Part shown: positions 47,001-57,959 of the stretch, piece after piece
How the letters are laid out: every line of letters begins with the position of its first letter
Numbering within the stretch: position 1 is the stretch's first letter
Assembly: GCF_921293095.1 (NCBI RefSeq)
Contig: NC_060251.1
Location: 88,026,566 to 88,090,565 of the forward strand
From: Ischnura elegans
Taxonomy: Eukaryota > Arthropoda > Insecta > Odonata > Coenagrionidae
DNA: 64,000 nucleotides
Reading direction: 5' to 3'
Translations under genes and position numbers: made by a program
The notes under the pieces: generated by a model
Told to the model about the DNA's origin: nothing
What the model saw: the letters and a program-made list of their open reading frames with translations, nothing else
Databases searched by the model: none

Positions 47001-47318
47001 CCTCGCTGTCGGTTGATGAACCGTCCTTTAACGAATCAGCTTTATCTCAGCTCTCCACCCGTCTGAGTCGACGGACAACATAATATTCCAAGAGCCCTCC
47101 AAACTCCTTACAAAACGAATGTCCTTCATCTGCATACTGCCCCGTTAGCGGGCGCAGGGGTGTGAGGCTGGTGGGATCATGGGGCGAGTCGTTAAAGAGG
47201 AGAGAAAAATCTAATAGGAGAATCATTTCATCCTGTCAGTCAGGCTTACGAACTTAGGAGCACATGGCGATATTTTGCGGAAGCATGTAACTGGTAGGTA
47301 ACATAACATAAGACTATC
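44076..47318. other. No recognisable gene
   Basis: More than 3 kb of AT-rich sequence with short frames only. Confidence 0.5.
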
Positions 47319-47326
47319 GTCACTAC

Positions 47327-47693
47327 CATGGGCAGATTTTTGGGGGGGTCAGGGGAAGCCTGGTCATAGTAATTTTCCGAGAAAAGTGTGAAACTTGTCA
47401 ATTCATGTTCAATGAAAACAAACCATGGTAAGTTTTAATGAGTTTTAGCCTTATATACTTAGTACTAAAAATTCTGTTTTCAGAGGCCAATTTAAAAATA
47501 TGTTCCAGGGGAGGGGCCGGAGGACTTTTGTGGATGTACGTAACTGGAAAATAATGACAGAAAAACGATTGTGTGGTCCGTAGTTTCACTGGCTGGTATT
47601 TCTTAACCCCTAAACCCCCTGGAAGATTTCAGACCCCAACATAAAGCTATAAACTCTGTCATACGTAGTCTACCCAACTCTGTCATGCCCATA
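47327..47693. mobile_element. DNA element with 8-bp TSD GTCACTAC (hAT-like)
   Basis: The exact 8-bp duplication GTCACTAC lies at 47319-47326 and 47694-47701. The ends are only weakly inverted (CATGGGCAGA on the left; TATGGGCATGA reading in from the right), so this is a different family from the CAGTGGCG elements. Confidence 0.65.
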
Positions 47694-47714
47694 GTCACTA
47701 CGTTACGGCCATTA

Positions 47715-47948
47715 AGGCCGTTTTACACGGGGCAAGGAATTGCGCAGGTTAGAGCTGCATTAATTTCTAAAATGGCGTGGAATTGCGCGAATGCATGAAC
47801 GAAATTAGAACAGGGGCTATTTTTCCGTCTCGCATCCACGCATTCTCGCATGTGTTCTAGTAATTCACCGCTTTACACGACGCAATTTTGATTGCGCCTT
47901 CGCACGTACGTCAGAATGCGCAATTCCGTGTACCGTGCAAAACGGCCT
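47715..47948 (+). mobile_element. PIF/Harbinger-like MITE, copy 3 (TSD TTA)
   Basis: It is 234 bp with ends AGGCCGTTTTACACGG / CCGTGCAAAACGGCCT and TTA on both sides. It lies 21 bp from the preceding element. Confidence 0.88.
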
Positions 47949-48360
47949 TTAGAGACGATTCTCTGTTACCAAGTGGACCAACTCACTTGGTTGACAACGC
48001 GATTCGAACGATTTCAATGAAATCACCGGGAAAGCACGAGACGCGCGTACTTCAGCCCTCCCTCTCCCCAGTGAGGCGAGGCACGAGGCGAAAATATTTC
48101 GTGGGTAGGCGGATGGTGCCGCGTGGGTTGCCGGGAGATAAATGAATGATCCGCGGGAGGGGTTTAATGGGCCGCCGGCAGTTCATTGAATGCGGCCGCG
48201 GTGAGTAATGAACGCCTCGAGAGGGCCTCGGCTTCCGTTCGCTCCGCACGCTTTGTCTCTCGACGCGCGGGGGCACCCTTCGACGCCCCCCCACCGGCTC
48301 CACCCTCCTCCATCATCGTGTCCACGGGGGCGAGATGTCAGACGGGGGTCGCCAGCGGGG
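47949..48360. other. GC-rich stretch without supported gene
   Basis: 48030-48360 is strongly GC-rich for this window, with overlapping frames on both strands (up to 94 codons). No domain is recognised. Confidence 0.4.
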
Positions 48361-48850
48361 GTCCAAGCGATGCGATATGCCGGAACGTGCATCGAAGCCC
48401 ATCGGAAATGAGCAAGGTTGACGCCTTAATGCATCGTTTTGAAGGATTTACAATTATGTTATGTAGATGAGTAAATGATTGCAAGGAACTGGTCGTTTCG
48501 GGAATTGCTTCTAATTCGGTAAGGCATTTTAATTTTTTCTGCTGTCCAAGCGATGCGATATGCTGGACCACGCATCGCATACTTCGATGCCCGTCGGCAT
48601 TGAGCCAGGTTGACGCCTTATACATCGTTTTGAAGGATTTACAATTATGTTATATAGATTAGTGAATGCTTGCAAGGAACTGATCTTTCCGGGTATTACT
48701 TCTAATTCGGTAGAGCATTTTAATTTTTTCTGCTGTCCAAGCGATGCGATATGCTGGACCACGCATCGCCTACATCGAAGCCCGTCGGCATTGAGCCAGT
48801 TTGACGCTTTGTGAATCCTTTCGAAGGATTTACAATTCTTTTTTGAAGAT
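48361..48850. repeat. Tandem repeat, about 183-191-bp unit, 2.6 copies
   Basis: Units start with GTCCAAGCGATGCGATATGC at 48361, 48544 and 48735; the third is partial. Each unit contains a hairpin-capable pair, GCGATGCG...CGCATCGC. The first unit is 183 bp and the second 191 bp, so a shared reading frame is not kept and the repeat is probably not coding. Confidence 0.85.
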
Positions 48851-48937
48851 ACGTTGATTATCTCTATCGTCTCAGGTTCAACTCGGTGGAAGTTCATTTT
48901 ATCGTTAATGAAATAAAAAATATTTGCTGTATGCCAC

Positions 48938-49068
48938 CAATTTATTTTTATGCACGAGTAGTTTCGACGCAGAGGCGTTATCCTCGGGTACAATAATGGT
49001 CAAAGATCTCTCTATACCCGAGGATGACTTCGCTGCGTCGAAACTAGTGGTACTTAAGAATAAAGAGT
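48938..49068. mobile_element. Penelope-like palindromic fragment, third type
   Basis: The left arm (48938-48991) and right arm (49013-49068) are diverged reverse complements. On the plus strand the right arm reads CCCGAGGATGAC, a spacer, GTCGAAACTAG. The left arm, inverted, reads CCCGAGGATAAC, a spacer, GTCGAAACTAC. The layout is the same as at 12.5 kb. Confidence 0.45.
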
Positions 49069-50260
49069 TGAAATAAAAAAATTATTTTATTAACCATGCG
49101 TTAATTTTTAATAGGAGCTGGTATTTAGGAGTCATACTTCAAATTGGGCTGAGCTATTTATTTTTTCACAAGTCAGAATTTCATAAAAAACTGCAGTTGA
49201 CTCAGCAAAAAAGTCTTGTATCTGGAATGATAATGAAATCAAATCTCAACGGCATGTATTCAGGTGAACTCTTCTCTCTTTCATTAAGATCAGAACCTGG
49301 GTTGGAAACAAAAAGGAAAAATGATTGAAGATTTTCCCTTAAAATGTAACTTGTCTATTTAGCAACAAATTCGGTTGTCAGGTTAACGGCAGTACATTTC
49401 AGCTAAATCATACAATGACTGTATATTATGATTAAGCTTTTGACAAATTTAAGTATACCGGGACTAGCCACGGTGATAACTTCACGGAATCACCCGCAAT
49501 TTCGCACAAACTCTTAATAATTCCCTTCTTAGCTTTAAACTCTCAGTGGTTGTGTTGGCGACTGAAGAAAATATGAAAAACAAAAATGGTCGAAATATAA
49601 TAATATTTTTGTTCAAGTTTTATTCCGTAAAGCATTAAATGGCACGAGGCTGACGAAACTAACCTTGTTTTGGATATGGTGTGAAACTGGAAACCAAGCT
49701 GATTCTAAAATCATGCGTGACTTATAATAGGATTTCCTTCGTAATGATGGACGGCTGCTCATAGCGCCATAGACTTTTGCGTGTAGTCTTGGGCCAGCAT
49801 GTTAAATCGTGCGGCGGCATATCACTTTGACGGCTGACGGCAGGCGGTCCGGCCGCCGCCACGCGCCTCTTAAACCGACGTCCGTCCATCTAGCTGTCCA
49901 CCCGCTCACCACGGTCCCGCATTGTGGTCGAGTGCGGCTCTTAACCATTCATGCCATACTGCCTTAGAGTTGACGACCGGAAAATCGTGGGAGGCTCCGT
50001 TGATGGACTCGAATGCGCTATTCAATCCGACTATTTTATTCCATATTTTTGTAAATAGGCATTGTAATAAAAATATTGATTTCACTTGCGATATCCTTCA
50101 ATGTTGAAAATATATAATTACACAAAATAGGTCTACGGTAATTCACTGAAGTAATTTTGAGGAAGAAAGTGCGTTGATTTACTCTCAAGAACCAAGAACC
50201 TTGTTGGAATTGAAGAAATAAAAAATTTTCCTTTTTCAACATGGAGATTTATTTTGTTCT
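49069..50260. other. No recognisable gene
   Basis: A GC-rich patch lies at 49800-49920; otherwise AT-rich. Nothing assigned. Confidence 0.45.
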
Positions 50261-50261
50261 A

Positions 50262-50476
50262 CCATGGTTTCGTTACTGCGTAACATTTTGAAAATATTAT
50301 ATATATTAAAATAGTTTGTGTTATACATCTTTTCATGGCAGCGTAACGTTTTCAAAATGGCACACCTTATTAATGTTAAAGGGACATCATAATAAAGGTA
50401 TATCTTGCGTCCCAAATGCAAAGATTTTCTCTTTGAGGTAAAATTTTGAAAATGTTACGCTCTAACGAAACCATAG
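50262..50476. mobile_element. MITE with about 34-bp terminal inverted repeats
   Basis: The left end CCATGGTTTCGTTACTGCGT and the right end, reverse-complemented, CTATGGTTTCGTTAGAGCGT continue to match through AACATTTT. A third partial repeat of the terminus lies inside (GCAGCGTAACGTTTTCAAAA, about 50338). A related internal fragment occurs at 51690-51760. Target duplication not resolved. Confidence 0.65.
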
Positions 50477-50939
50477 TCGGAAAAAAAACTCACCATGATT
50501 AAAAGCAGTTTTTGTTCCTTCAACACCTACAATGAAGGATTTCAACCAATTCACGCCCGCTACTTTTACTTATTAACTTCAGTAGTTTTTCTGTCTTTTT
50601 TTCTATCGCTTCCCCTGAAAATTTCCACGTGTCGCGTTCGCCGTGAGACGATGGTCGGGACACCGTTAACGGCAACAAGATCGGCCGGTTGAGCTCTTTC
50701 TCTCCCTCTTTCTCTCATTTTCTCCTCCTCTCGCCGATACATTACGTCAGATTAAAAGTGATTAGCGAACGGGTTGAGCAGCTCGACCGATGACGCCTAG
50801 ACCGCTCGCATTTCTCCCAAACGGTCGCGTGTGTTGAGTTATGAGCGCACCGAAGCCACTCTCGCTTTCAGAAATGTAATTTAAAAAGTGGAAACGAAGT
50901 GCCAAAATTTTCCCCCGATTATATATTCAGACTGGAAAC
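50477..50939. other. No recognisable gene
   Basis: Nothing assigned. Confidence 0.4.
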
Positions 50940-51285
50940 GTTCGAGATGTGAGTGTGGAGAAGAATGGAGAAGGTAAAGCGTACGGAGAGGAGGGGGAAC
51001 GAGGAAGTGCTGGACATGGTGGGCGAGGAGAGGCAGCTCCTGGATGAGATACGGAGGAGACAGAAGGTACGGAAGGAGCGAGTACTTAGCGGGGAGGGGA
51101 TGATGAAAACTGTGTTTGATAGTAGAATGCTGGGTAAACGAGGGTGAGATAGGAAGAGAATATGATTTTTAGACAAAATGGAAGGGCTTACAGTGCATTG
51201 AAGAGTGAAGTGCTTGAGGTAAGGGGTGGCCCCCAGAATACTATTTAAGTACTCCATGAAAACCTACCTTAATCGGTAGAATATT
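50940..51285 (+). mobile_element. RTE-type LINE family A, 3' fragment
   Basis: The plus strand encodes MWRRMEKVKRTERRGNEEVL, DMVGEERQLLDEIRRRQKVR and EGMMKTVFDSRMLGKRG. It then reaches the intact 3' terminus with CTACCTTAATCGGTAG at about 51265-51280. It is one of the cleanest family-A 3' ends. Confidence 0.8.
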
Positions 51286-52358
51286 TTGATGATGATATGT
51301 GATAATATATCTAAACATCACTCTGAAGCCTTAAGAGGACGGATAACTTCCGCTTGAATGGTTTTATTCGGTCTTTTATCGTGATCTATGACGTTTTTGT
51401 TTTAAACTTAAGGTTTGATTTAGAAAATTTTAGATTTTTTGAAGCACACCTTTTCCTCTTTAAACTGTGTCCCAATGAAAATGGACTGATTATGGGGAGA
51501 AAGAAGGGTTCCCTGTGTCTCTTTAAATTATTTCTCCCCAATAGAAAATGAAGAATCGTTTTTCGCCTTGCCAAGTTAATTCTGAGAAGTATCCGAGACC
51601 AAAGGTTAACTCATTACGCATATATTTGTCGAACGTTGATTATTTTTATGAAAGGATTCCTTAAGACTAAATAAAGGTTTATGCAATTAATGATAAAGGT
51701 ATATATTTTATCTCAAATGTAGAGATTTTTCTCTTTGTGGTAAACTTTTCTTGAGAAACCAGCTCTTAATTGACGAGAGTTTATTCTTTATTCCCTGAAA
51801 TTTCAAGATGGTAGCTTGAATTTAGGACAAGTAATACGTTACGAAAAAGTACCGGTCAAAAGCAGTAGTGATGCGCCCTTTTAAGCTTTCCAAATCCCTA
51901 AAGTGTAATTTTAGCCCATCTAATAAAAAATCCGCTCCCGTTGCGGGTGAGCTAAAGTTTTATCGCTCCATAAAGCAAGGCCGTATGCTGTACACCGAGG
52001 GCGGGGCGCCGTCTCTTCTCCTCCGCTATTCTGACTGCTTCTCCTCGGAATCTTTTCGTGTTGGTCCGTTCCGACGGCAATCCCTCGTTCACTCCGAAAG
52101 GTGGTGAGATCGGCTCCTTTAATGACCGCATAAATTTGGAACGGAGTTGTTCGCTTCCGCACTTTTCCCCTGGGATGGACCGATAATGCGGAGAAAGAAG
52201 GCTTCCACGTGTCTCTTAAAATTGTTTCACCCCGACAGAAATTGCGAAATCATTTTTCGGCCTACAAAATTATTTTTACGTGAAACGAAAGGTTAATGTA
52301 TCGTGTATAAATTCATTAAACGTTGCAAATTTTTGTGAACTTATTCCTTCTGCTTCCA
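51286..52358. other. No recognisable gene
   Basis: 51690-51760 resembles the interior of the MITE at 50.3 kb. 51870-52110 has a 79-codon frame without motifs. Confidence 0.4.
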
Positions 52359-52560
52359 GGTGAAATACAGAGGAGACAGAAAGTATGGATGCAAGGAGTA
52401 CTTAGCGAGGAGGGGATGTTGAAAACAGTGTGATAGGGTAGAATGTTAGATACACGAGGGAGAGGGAGGAAGAAAATAGGGTATTTTAAAAATAGAATGA
52501 AATGGAGTAGGCCTTACAGTGATTTGAAGGGGTAAGAGCTTGAAACAAGGAGATGCTCCC
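52359..52560 (+). mobile_element. RTE-type LINE family A, 3' fragment, decayed
   Basis: IQRRQKVWMQGVLSEEGMLK and a GRGRKKIGYFK-like continuation are recognisable, with a stop; the 3' terminus is lost. Confidence 0.6.
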
Positions 52561-53609
52561 GGAGAAGCTCCTACCCTGTATGTTTTAATTGCGTCTTTTA
52601 GCAGGTAAATCGATGAAATTGGTACTCAAATGGATAGTTAGTTGTACATGAGGGAGTTATCGAGACATTTAATTCATTTTCGAAATTTATCACCCTGATT
52701 TTTCCCTTTATGCTCTGTTCTTAATCTGAAATTTATTGAACGTGTCATATATTTTTGGTTAACTTGGTTAAAGTTCTAATATGATAAGATCTGATTTTCA
52801 GTAGGAGATTATACTAAAAAACGCATTGGAATAAAAAGTCGAAAATATAAATATAAAATTAAAAGTTTATCCCGAACAAAGTGCTTTATTATGATAGCAA
52901 CCTTTCCGATACATAGGGTGATTTTACCTTCAATTGAATTTCCATTTGATATTTATTTAAAGTCTATTTGGGCTTATAGGAGTGAGCCATGAATATTTCA
53001 TCCCACCCATCCCTCAAAGGCGAAAATGCATCCATAGATCTAATGTGGAAATTGTCACGCAAGCTTTCTCCCGTTTTCTTTGCAGGCGAAGGTGAGTAAA
53101 GGGACTGTTGGAAGATGCCAATAAAGTTACCTTGGAATTTGTGGACAATACGCATGTGACCGGAATCGGGGAGATGCTTGTCGAGGGAAAGTTAATGTTG
53201 GCATCCAAGTACACGCTGGGAGGACAACGAGGGACCGAGGATTTCCCGTTCATGTCTAAAACCCACGCTCAGATCACTGCGTTCCGTGAATTCTCCGCAT
53301 GCCACTATGATTGCAATTTATATTACGAATGGAATGATCGGGTTGTTCAACCTTACCCAAAACTTTTTCAATATATTCACGATATTTATAGTATATATGT
53401 ACAAAAAGACTTCACAAAAAAGTAATTCCTACATTTTAGTCTTGAAAGAAAGGTTAAAATTCAACAAAGTTGATGCCTGCTTGCGAAGTTCGCGACATTC
53501 TCAGATTTCTGGACCAGTTTTTCTAGTTTATTGGTACACTGTGTAGCTCAACATGGTCATTTGACTAGATCAGAGTGAGTTCAGTTACTTCCCTTGTTAT
53601 TTGTCTGGA
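52561..53609. other. No supported gene
   Basis: A 105-codon plus-strand frame at 53108-53425 has a fairly protein-like first half, but I recognise no family and see no supporting splice sites. I leave it uncalled. Confidence 0.35.
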
Positions 53610-54287
53610 AAGGGTAAAGATATTCGATCTTCCTACGCTGACTGCCCTAAAAACTAATAAGCGGATCACTAAACGGAAAAATGGGTTTTAATATTCTATC
53701 ACGAAAAAAATATGGAAGGAATTGAAAGAGTAGGCTACTGATTGGTGAACCAAAGCTTGGAAGTTCTACGCAAGGTGGGTGAGGATAGAAAACCGCTAAA
53801 GGAGATGTAAGAGCTGTCGGAGGGTTTAGATGTAGCGTGTGCCTTAGGGTGAAGAGAAGAAAAAGGATGGTGAAGACCGTGGTAGAGGGAAGTATATTGG
53901 AAAGTGTGGAATGGTGGATTTAGAACGAGTTTCATTGGTATAACGAAGAGTAATTGGACTCTCGCCCAACTTATGATAGAAATAGGGTGCGAAAATCATT
54001 ACAGGCGATGATGAAAACTGATATTGGCGTATTCTGGTGGTATCGCACCTTAACCAGTTGATTCTTTTTAATAGATATCTGGTTTAGCTATAATTAAGGT
54101 TTTGTTAACCAGCCCATTATTCAATCCCTTTCGCTTACGCATGATCTTGATGTTAAAGGCTCGGGTTTACCGTTGCGACAAGCTAACCGATAGGCGTGTG
54201 TTACAGTGTCTTGAGTTGTGCACCCATCTATCTGCCCTGAGTGAGGCGTTACGTAGGCTTACTATTGGAAAGTACATTCCGTGTACA
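53610..54287 (+). repeat. Diverged duplication, copy 1 (without the insertions)
   Basis: It aligns in the same orientation with 59458-60905: TAAGCGGATCAC, AGTTCTA.GCAAGGTGGG, GAAGAGTAATTGGACTC, GGCGTATTCTGGTGGT, GCACCCATCT.TCTGCCC and GGAAAGTACATTCCGTGTAC, in that order. No coding content. Confidence 0.75.
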
Positions 54288-56499
54288 TTGATCGTTTTTC
54301 ACCGAGTGAAACACCCCCTATGCGGCGTGGAACATGTTTTGTAGTTACCAAGCGATCCCCGGAAATGCAAATACCAGTCTTTTAGGTAACTCTTCATTCG
54401 AACAACTCCCAGCCGGCCAGTCCACCACAAGAAAAAAATCATAGTGTAACTTTCTCTCCCCTTTTCTTGAGGGAAATGTCCGGTCATGAATATGCATGAA
54501 GAATATCAGCGGGTAAATATAACGACTTGGCTCTCGAGAAACTTGCACGTAAACCCACGAGGATTTGTTTAGGTGGTAAAATTGTCGATCATGATTAGAA
54601 GTGCTTTTAAATCAATGCTTACAATCCATTACAGTTTTTGCACATGGCTTGGGACTCGTGTTGTTTTTCAAATGGTTAACATCATGGTAATGGTTATACT
54701 GTTTTCACCAGATTGTTTGTTTGTTTTGTAAATGAAGTTGATTTTTACTTTATCATAATTTCCATAAAGAGATAATATAATCTGTTTCCGAGATGACCAT
54801 AGCCATTTTCATTCCGAATTATTTTTGGTTTATTTAGGTTTGGAGAGTGGTGATTTAACTATTCATTGAAAAATATTGAAAAGTACCTATTTGAATTTTT
54901 CGTCTCAATGGAAAACATGTCAGAGAAAACTCGAATACCACCAATTCTTAGTGTGACTTCCAAGGAAAACGTTTTCGGGAAAGAAGGGCAATTAACTCTT
55001 ATTGAAGCTGTCAAAAACCCTTTTAGTTTTTTCAACACGTTTTGAGTGTGACATAATTAAGGTGATGAGTAATTTATGTTCTCCTCATTTTAACTAAAAT
55101 TGATTTCTTCGGTTCCTGGGATTTCCTCGCACGTTTTATGATAATAATGAGGCGTTTTAAAAATATGATGATTGAATTTGAGGTTGTGCGTATGTCATAT
55201 CCAATATTCGAAAAAGTAATGCTTTGAGAACAAAGGAGGGTCGGGAAGAAAAAATAACTTGCAGCTCCAGAAACTTCGAACAATATAGTTATGCAAAAAT
55301 TAGGATAAACGGTGGTCTTTTTTATCGCGTGAGCATTTGACAATAATTTTTATATTAACTAAAATAATCCTAGCTCCTTGATTTTATTTCTGTGTGAGTG
55401 AATTCAACGCCTGAGGAATGTGCTATATAATGCCAACTAATTCATCACTATGGAAGGTTAGAACGTAGGAATAATGGTAGTTTTTTTCCACAGCTGAAAT
55501 TTGAAGTAGCTTCTTTCTTTGATCGTAAGATTTCTTAAACCTGGTTTAAACCTACTTAAAAATGGTTTCTTTTAAAGAAAGCTAAGTGAGATTATTCTTG
55601 CGTGCACATTCCTTGCAGGCTGAAAGGAATATCTCCTCACATTACTGCCTATCTCGATTGTTGGTGCATATACCATCGTGACTCACAAAGGAGCATAACT
55701 TTTATCGCCAGATTGTTTCAAGATGAGGCACAACCATTGATGGTAATCGGAACAAATGCATCGAGTTTCCTGAAAGGGGAAAGCTAGGGAGGTGACCTTC
55801 ATATTTTTAATACGTTTGGGTTAGCAATGAAAGGCACTTCGTTACTTCTACTTCATTATTGTTTTTTTACTTTCACTAAATTACTTTTAGTTACTTTATT
55901 CAAAAAATACTACCGGCTTTGGCTGTTACGCCATTATCAAGTACTTAAATACTGTATTTATGGTATTTATCTACATAAATAAGTACATAAATACTATATT
56001 TAGGTATTAATATACTTGATACTTTTGGTTTCTCCCGAATACCCATTTTATTTTCCCCCTTTTCTCTGAGTATGAAAATGTTAGCGGAGGGAGGTGGGTG
56101 GGCTTCTTGGATGGGGCAGGGGTTTTCTTCTCTCGTGAATAAATTTGCTTTGGCGAAGGCATAACCTCCTCACTCGGGTGACGGGCGGAACGAAATGGAC
56201 CGTCCGGTTGACCATATGTGCTGGAGGGCGCCTCCTGCAGCGTGTGGTCTCCACCCCACCCAGAACTTTCCAACAAGAATTCGCTCTCCTTCCCCATCCC
56301 TCTCCCCGCATCGCTCCCAATTCTCTTCCGTGCACATGTGTACCCCACCCCTTCTACCACATCTCTTCCTCGTAACGCCTTCTTCTCCTCCCCCCCTCCG
56401 GATTTTTTAAGCGGGCTGACGAAATTTGTCGCTCCTTGAATCCTTCCTGTATTACCGCAGTTTTTTGTGAGGCGTTTGATAACTCAACGGGACTGCATG
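54288..56499. other. No supported gene
   Basis: 56040-56420 is GC-richer, with a 117-codon minus-strand frame lacking motifs. An AT-rich patch at 55940-56010 repeats TAAATACT-type words. Confidence 0.4.
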
Positions 56500-57110
56500 A
56501 CGGAGGCCCAATTCCATCTCATGGAAGGCATTTTTCTGTTGCCACTTCGGTCGCATTTTATTTGGCTTTCAAAAATGTCCGCGGCGCGGTGATGAGTGCA
56601 ATGCGATCCAATTTATTCCAGCATTTTGCGGTCTAGTCTTCGCAAATGCGAGGAATACCATTGAAAAGTTACGAATTTGATACATCACATCATCATGAAT
56701 CTAAATTTCGGTTCAAACTCACTAATTATACTTTATTTCTCCGTGAAACTCGGATCAATTTGTCCGTCAGTGACGCGAGTGGTGACCTCTGGAAACCCAT
56801 TAAAATACGGGGTGCATAGGCGGATTTAGGGGGGGCACGTTCCCCCTAGACTCTTAAAAAAAAGAGATATTTAATAAGGTTATCATTACGTTCGTTTTTT
56901 TTGTATTGTGGAGCCTCAATCATTTAATTTCATATTAAGTAATTGCTTTCGCATTAAAATTAAGAGAATATTTCCTGCAGTGATTGTTGTATGTCATTTT
57001 TAATCTCAAACATGAGAAGACTGTGTGCGTGTCAGACCCTTGTTCCTCCCTCCCAGAAAAAATCCTGGCGAATGACAAAACATCTAGAGGCCGACTTGAG
57101 GATCCTCTTT
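56500..57110 (+). repeat. Dispersed repeat, copy 2 of 2, with an insertion
   Basis: Partner of 12930-13300. Between the shared TCAATTTGTCCGTCAG and AGGATCCTCTTTTG segments this copy has about 260 extra bases (about 56816-57075). These start CATAGGCGGATTTAGGGG, typical of a hAT-like element; the target duplication is not readable. Confidence 0.6.
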
Positions 57111-57955
57111 TGTGATATCCGTGTAATAACTATTTGAAAATCCAGACATGTGGGTCGCCAACTATTGGCCGAATTCGGATGTACAGCTCCTAGGATACAT
57201 AGGATAGTCGTTACCGTAGAGTTGACAAGTCATTGAGGTATTGGTTATTTTCTGATTTCTCTTTTTATTTTATGAGTATTAAGCTCTCCTAATGTCGTAA
57301 TTAATATATTTTAAGCATTAATATTTATGTATAGATCCTTTTAGCTCCATTCTTTGTTAGCCAAAGAGATAAGTTAGAGAGTGGATCATTTTTTCGATTT
57401 GAATTCGGAAATTAATGTAACATCTAGCCACTTCCATTCAACGATACCACCTGTGACGAAAAATTATCTAATGTATTGCTGAGGTTAACATAAATCAGTT
57501 ATCCTACTTGGGTTGTGTTCTAAGATTCGTTTTTGAATTAAAAAAAATCAAATTAAATTTATTGTTTGGATAAGAATAGTAAAAAATACTAGATATCTTC
57601 GGTGATGTCAATGGTATTCATGTTAAAGGGCTCCAAAAATTTGGAATAGAAAGTTATTTTCGAGTGGTTTTCGCGTTCACCTGTGTGTCTATACTTCTGA
57701 GGGTCTATATTGCGATGCTTATCCCTTTAGTTTCCAAGCTGAGGAAGAATCAGATTAGGCGAATGAATATCGTTTCCTATAAGAATGGACACAGCGGTAA
57801 ACCCAAAAACCAAGAAACCTCAAACCAACCCGCGGAAACTATTTCACCTCGGCGTTTGGAAGAATTTGGATGGTGGAGGGCAAAATATTTATTTGAAGTC
57901 GGCCGAAACACGGGTATCATTGGTTACTCAAACTCACCTAAGCTTTTCGAAAAAT
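57111..57955. other. No recognisable gene
   Basis: A 115-codon frame at 57664-58011 has no motif. Nothing else. Confidence 0.4.
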
Positions 57956-57959
57956 TTCA

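Noticed and set aside
48338..48993. Minus-strand frames with repeated Lys-Ala-Ser...Asn-Ala-Asp-Gly units
   Set aside because: They come from the 183/191-bp tandem repeat; the 8-bp unit length difference breaks a common frame and differences between units look neutral.
50477..50492. Possible TA target duplication for the 50.26-50.48 kb MITE
   Set aside because: TA precedes the left end but TC follows the right end, so the duplication is not supported.
53108..53425. 105-codon frame with a protein-like N-terminal half
   Set aside because: I could not match it to any family, and no donor or acceptor supports it as an exon; the second half becomes AT-rich and non-coding in character.
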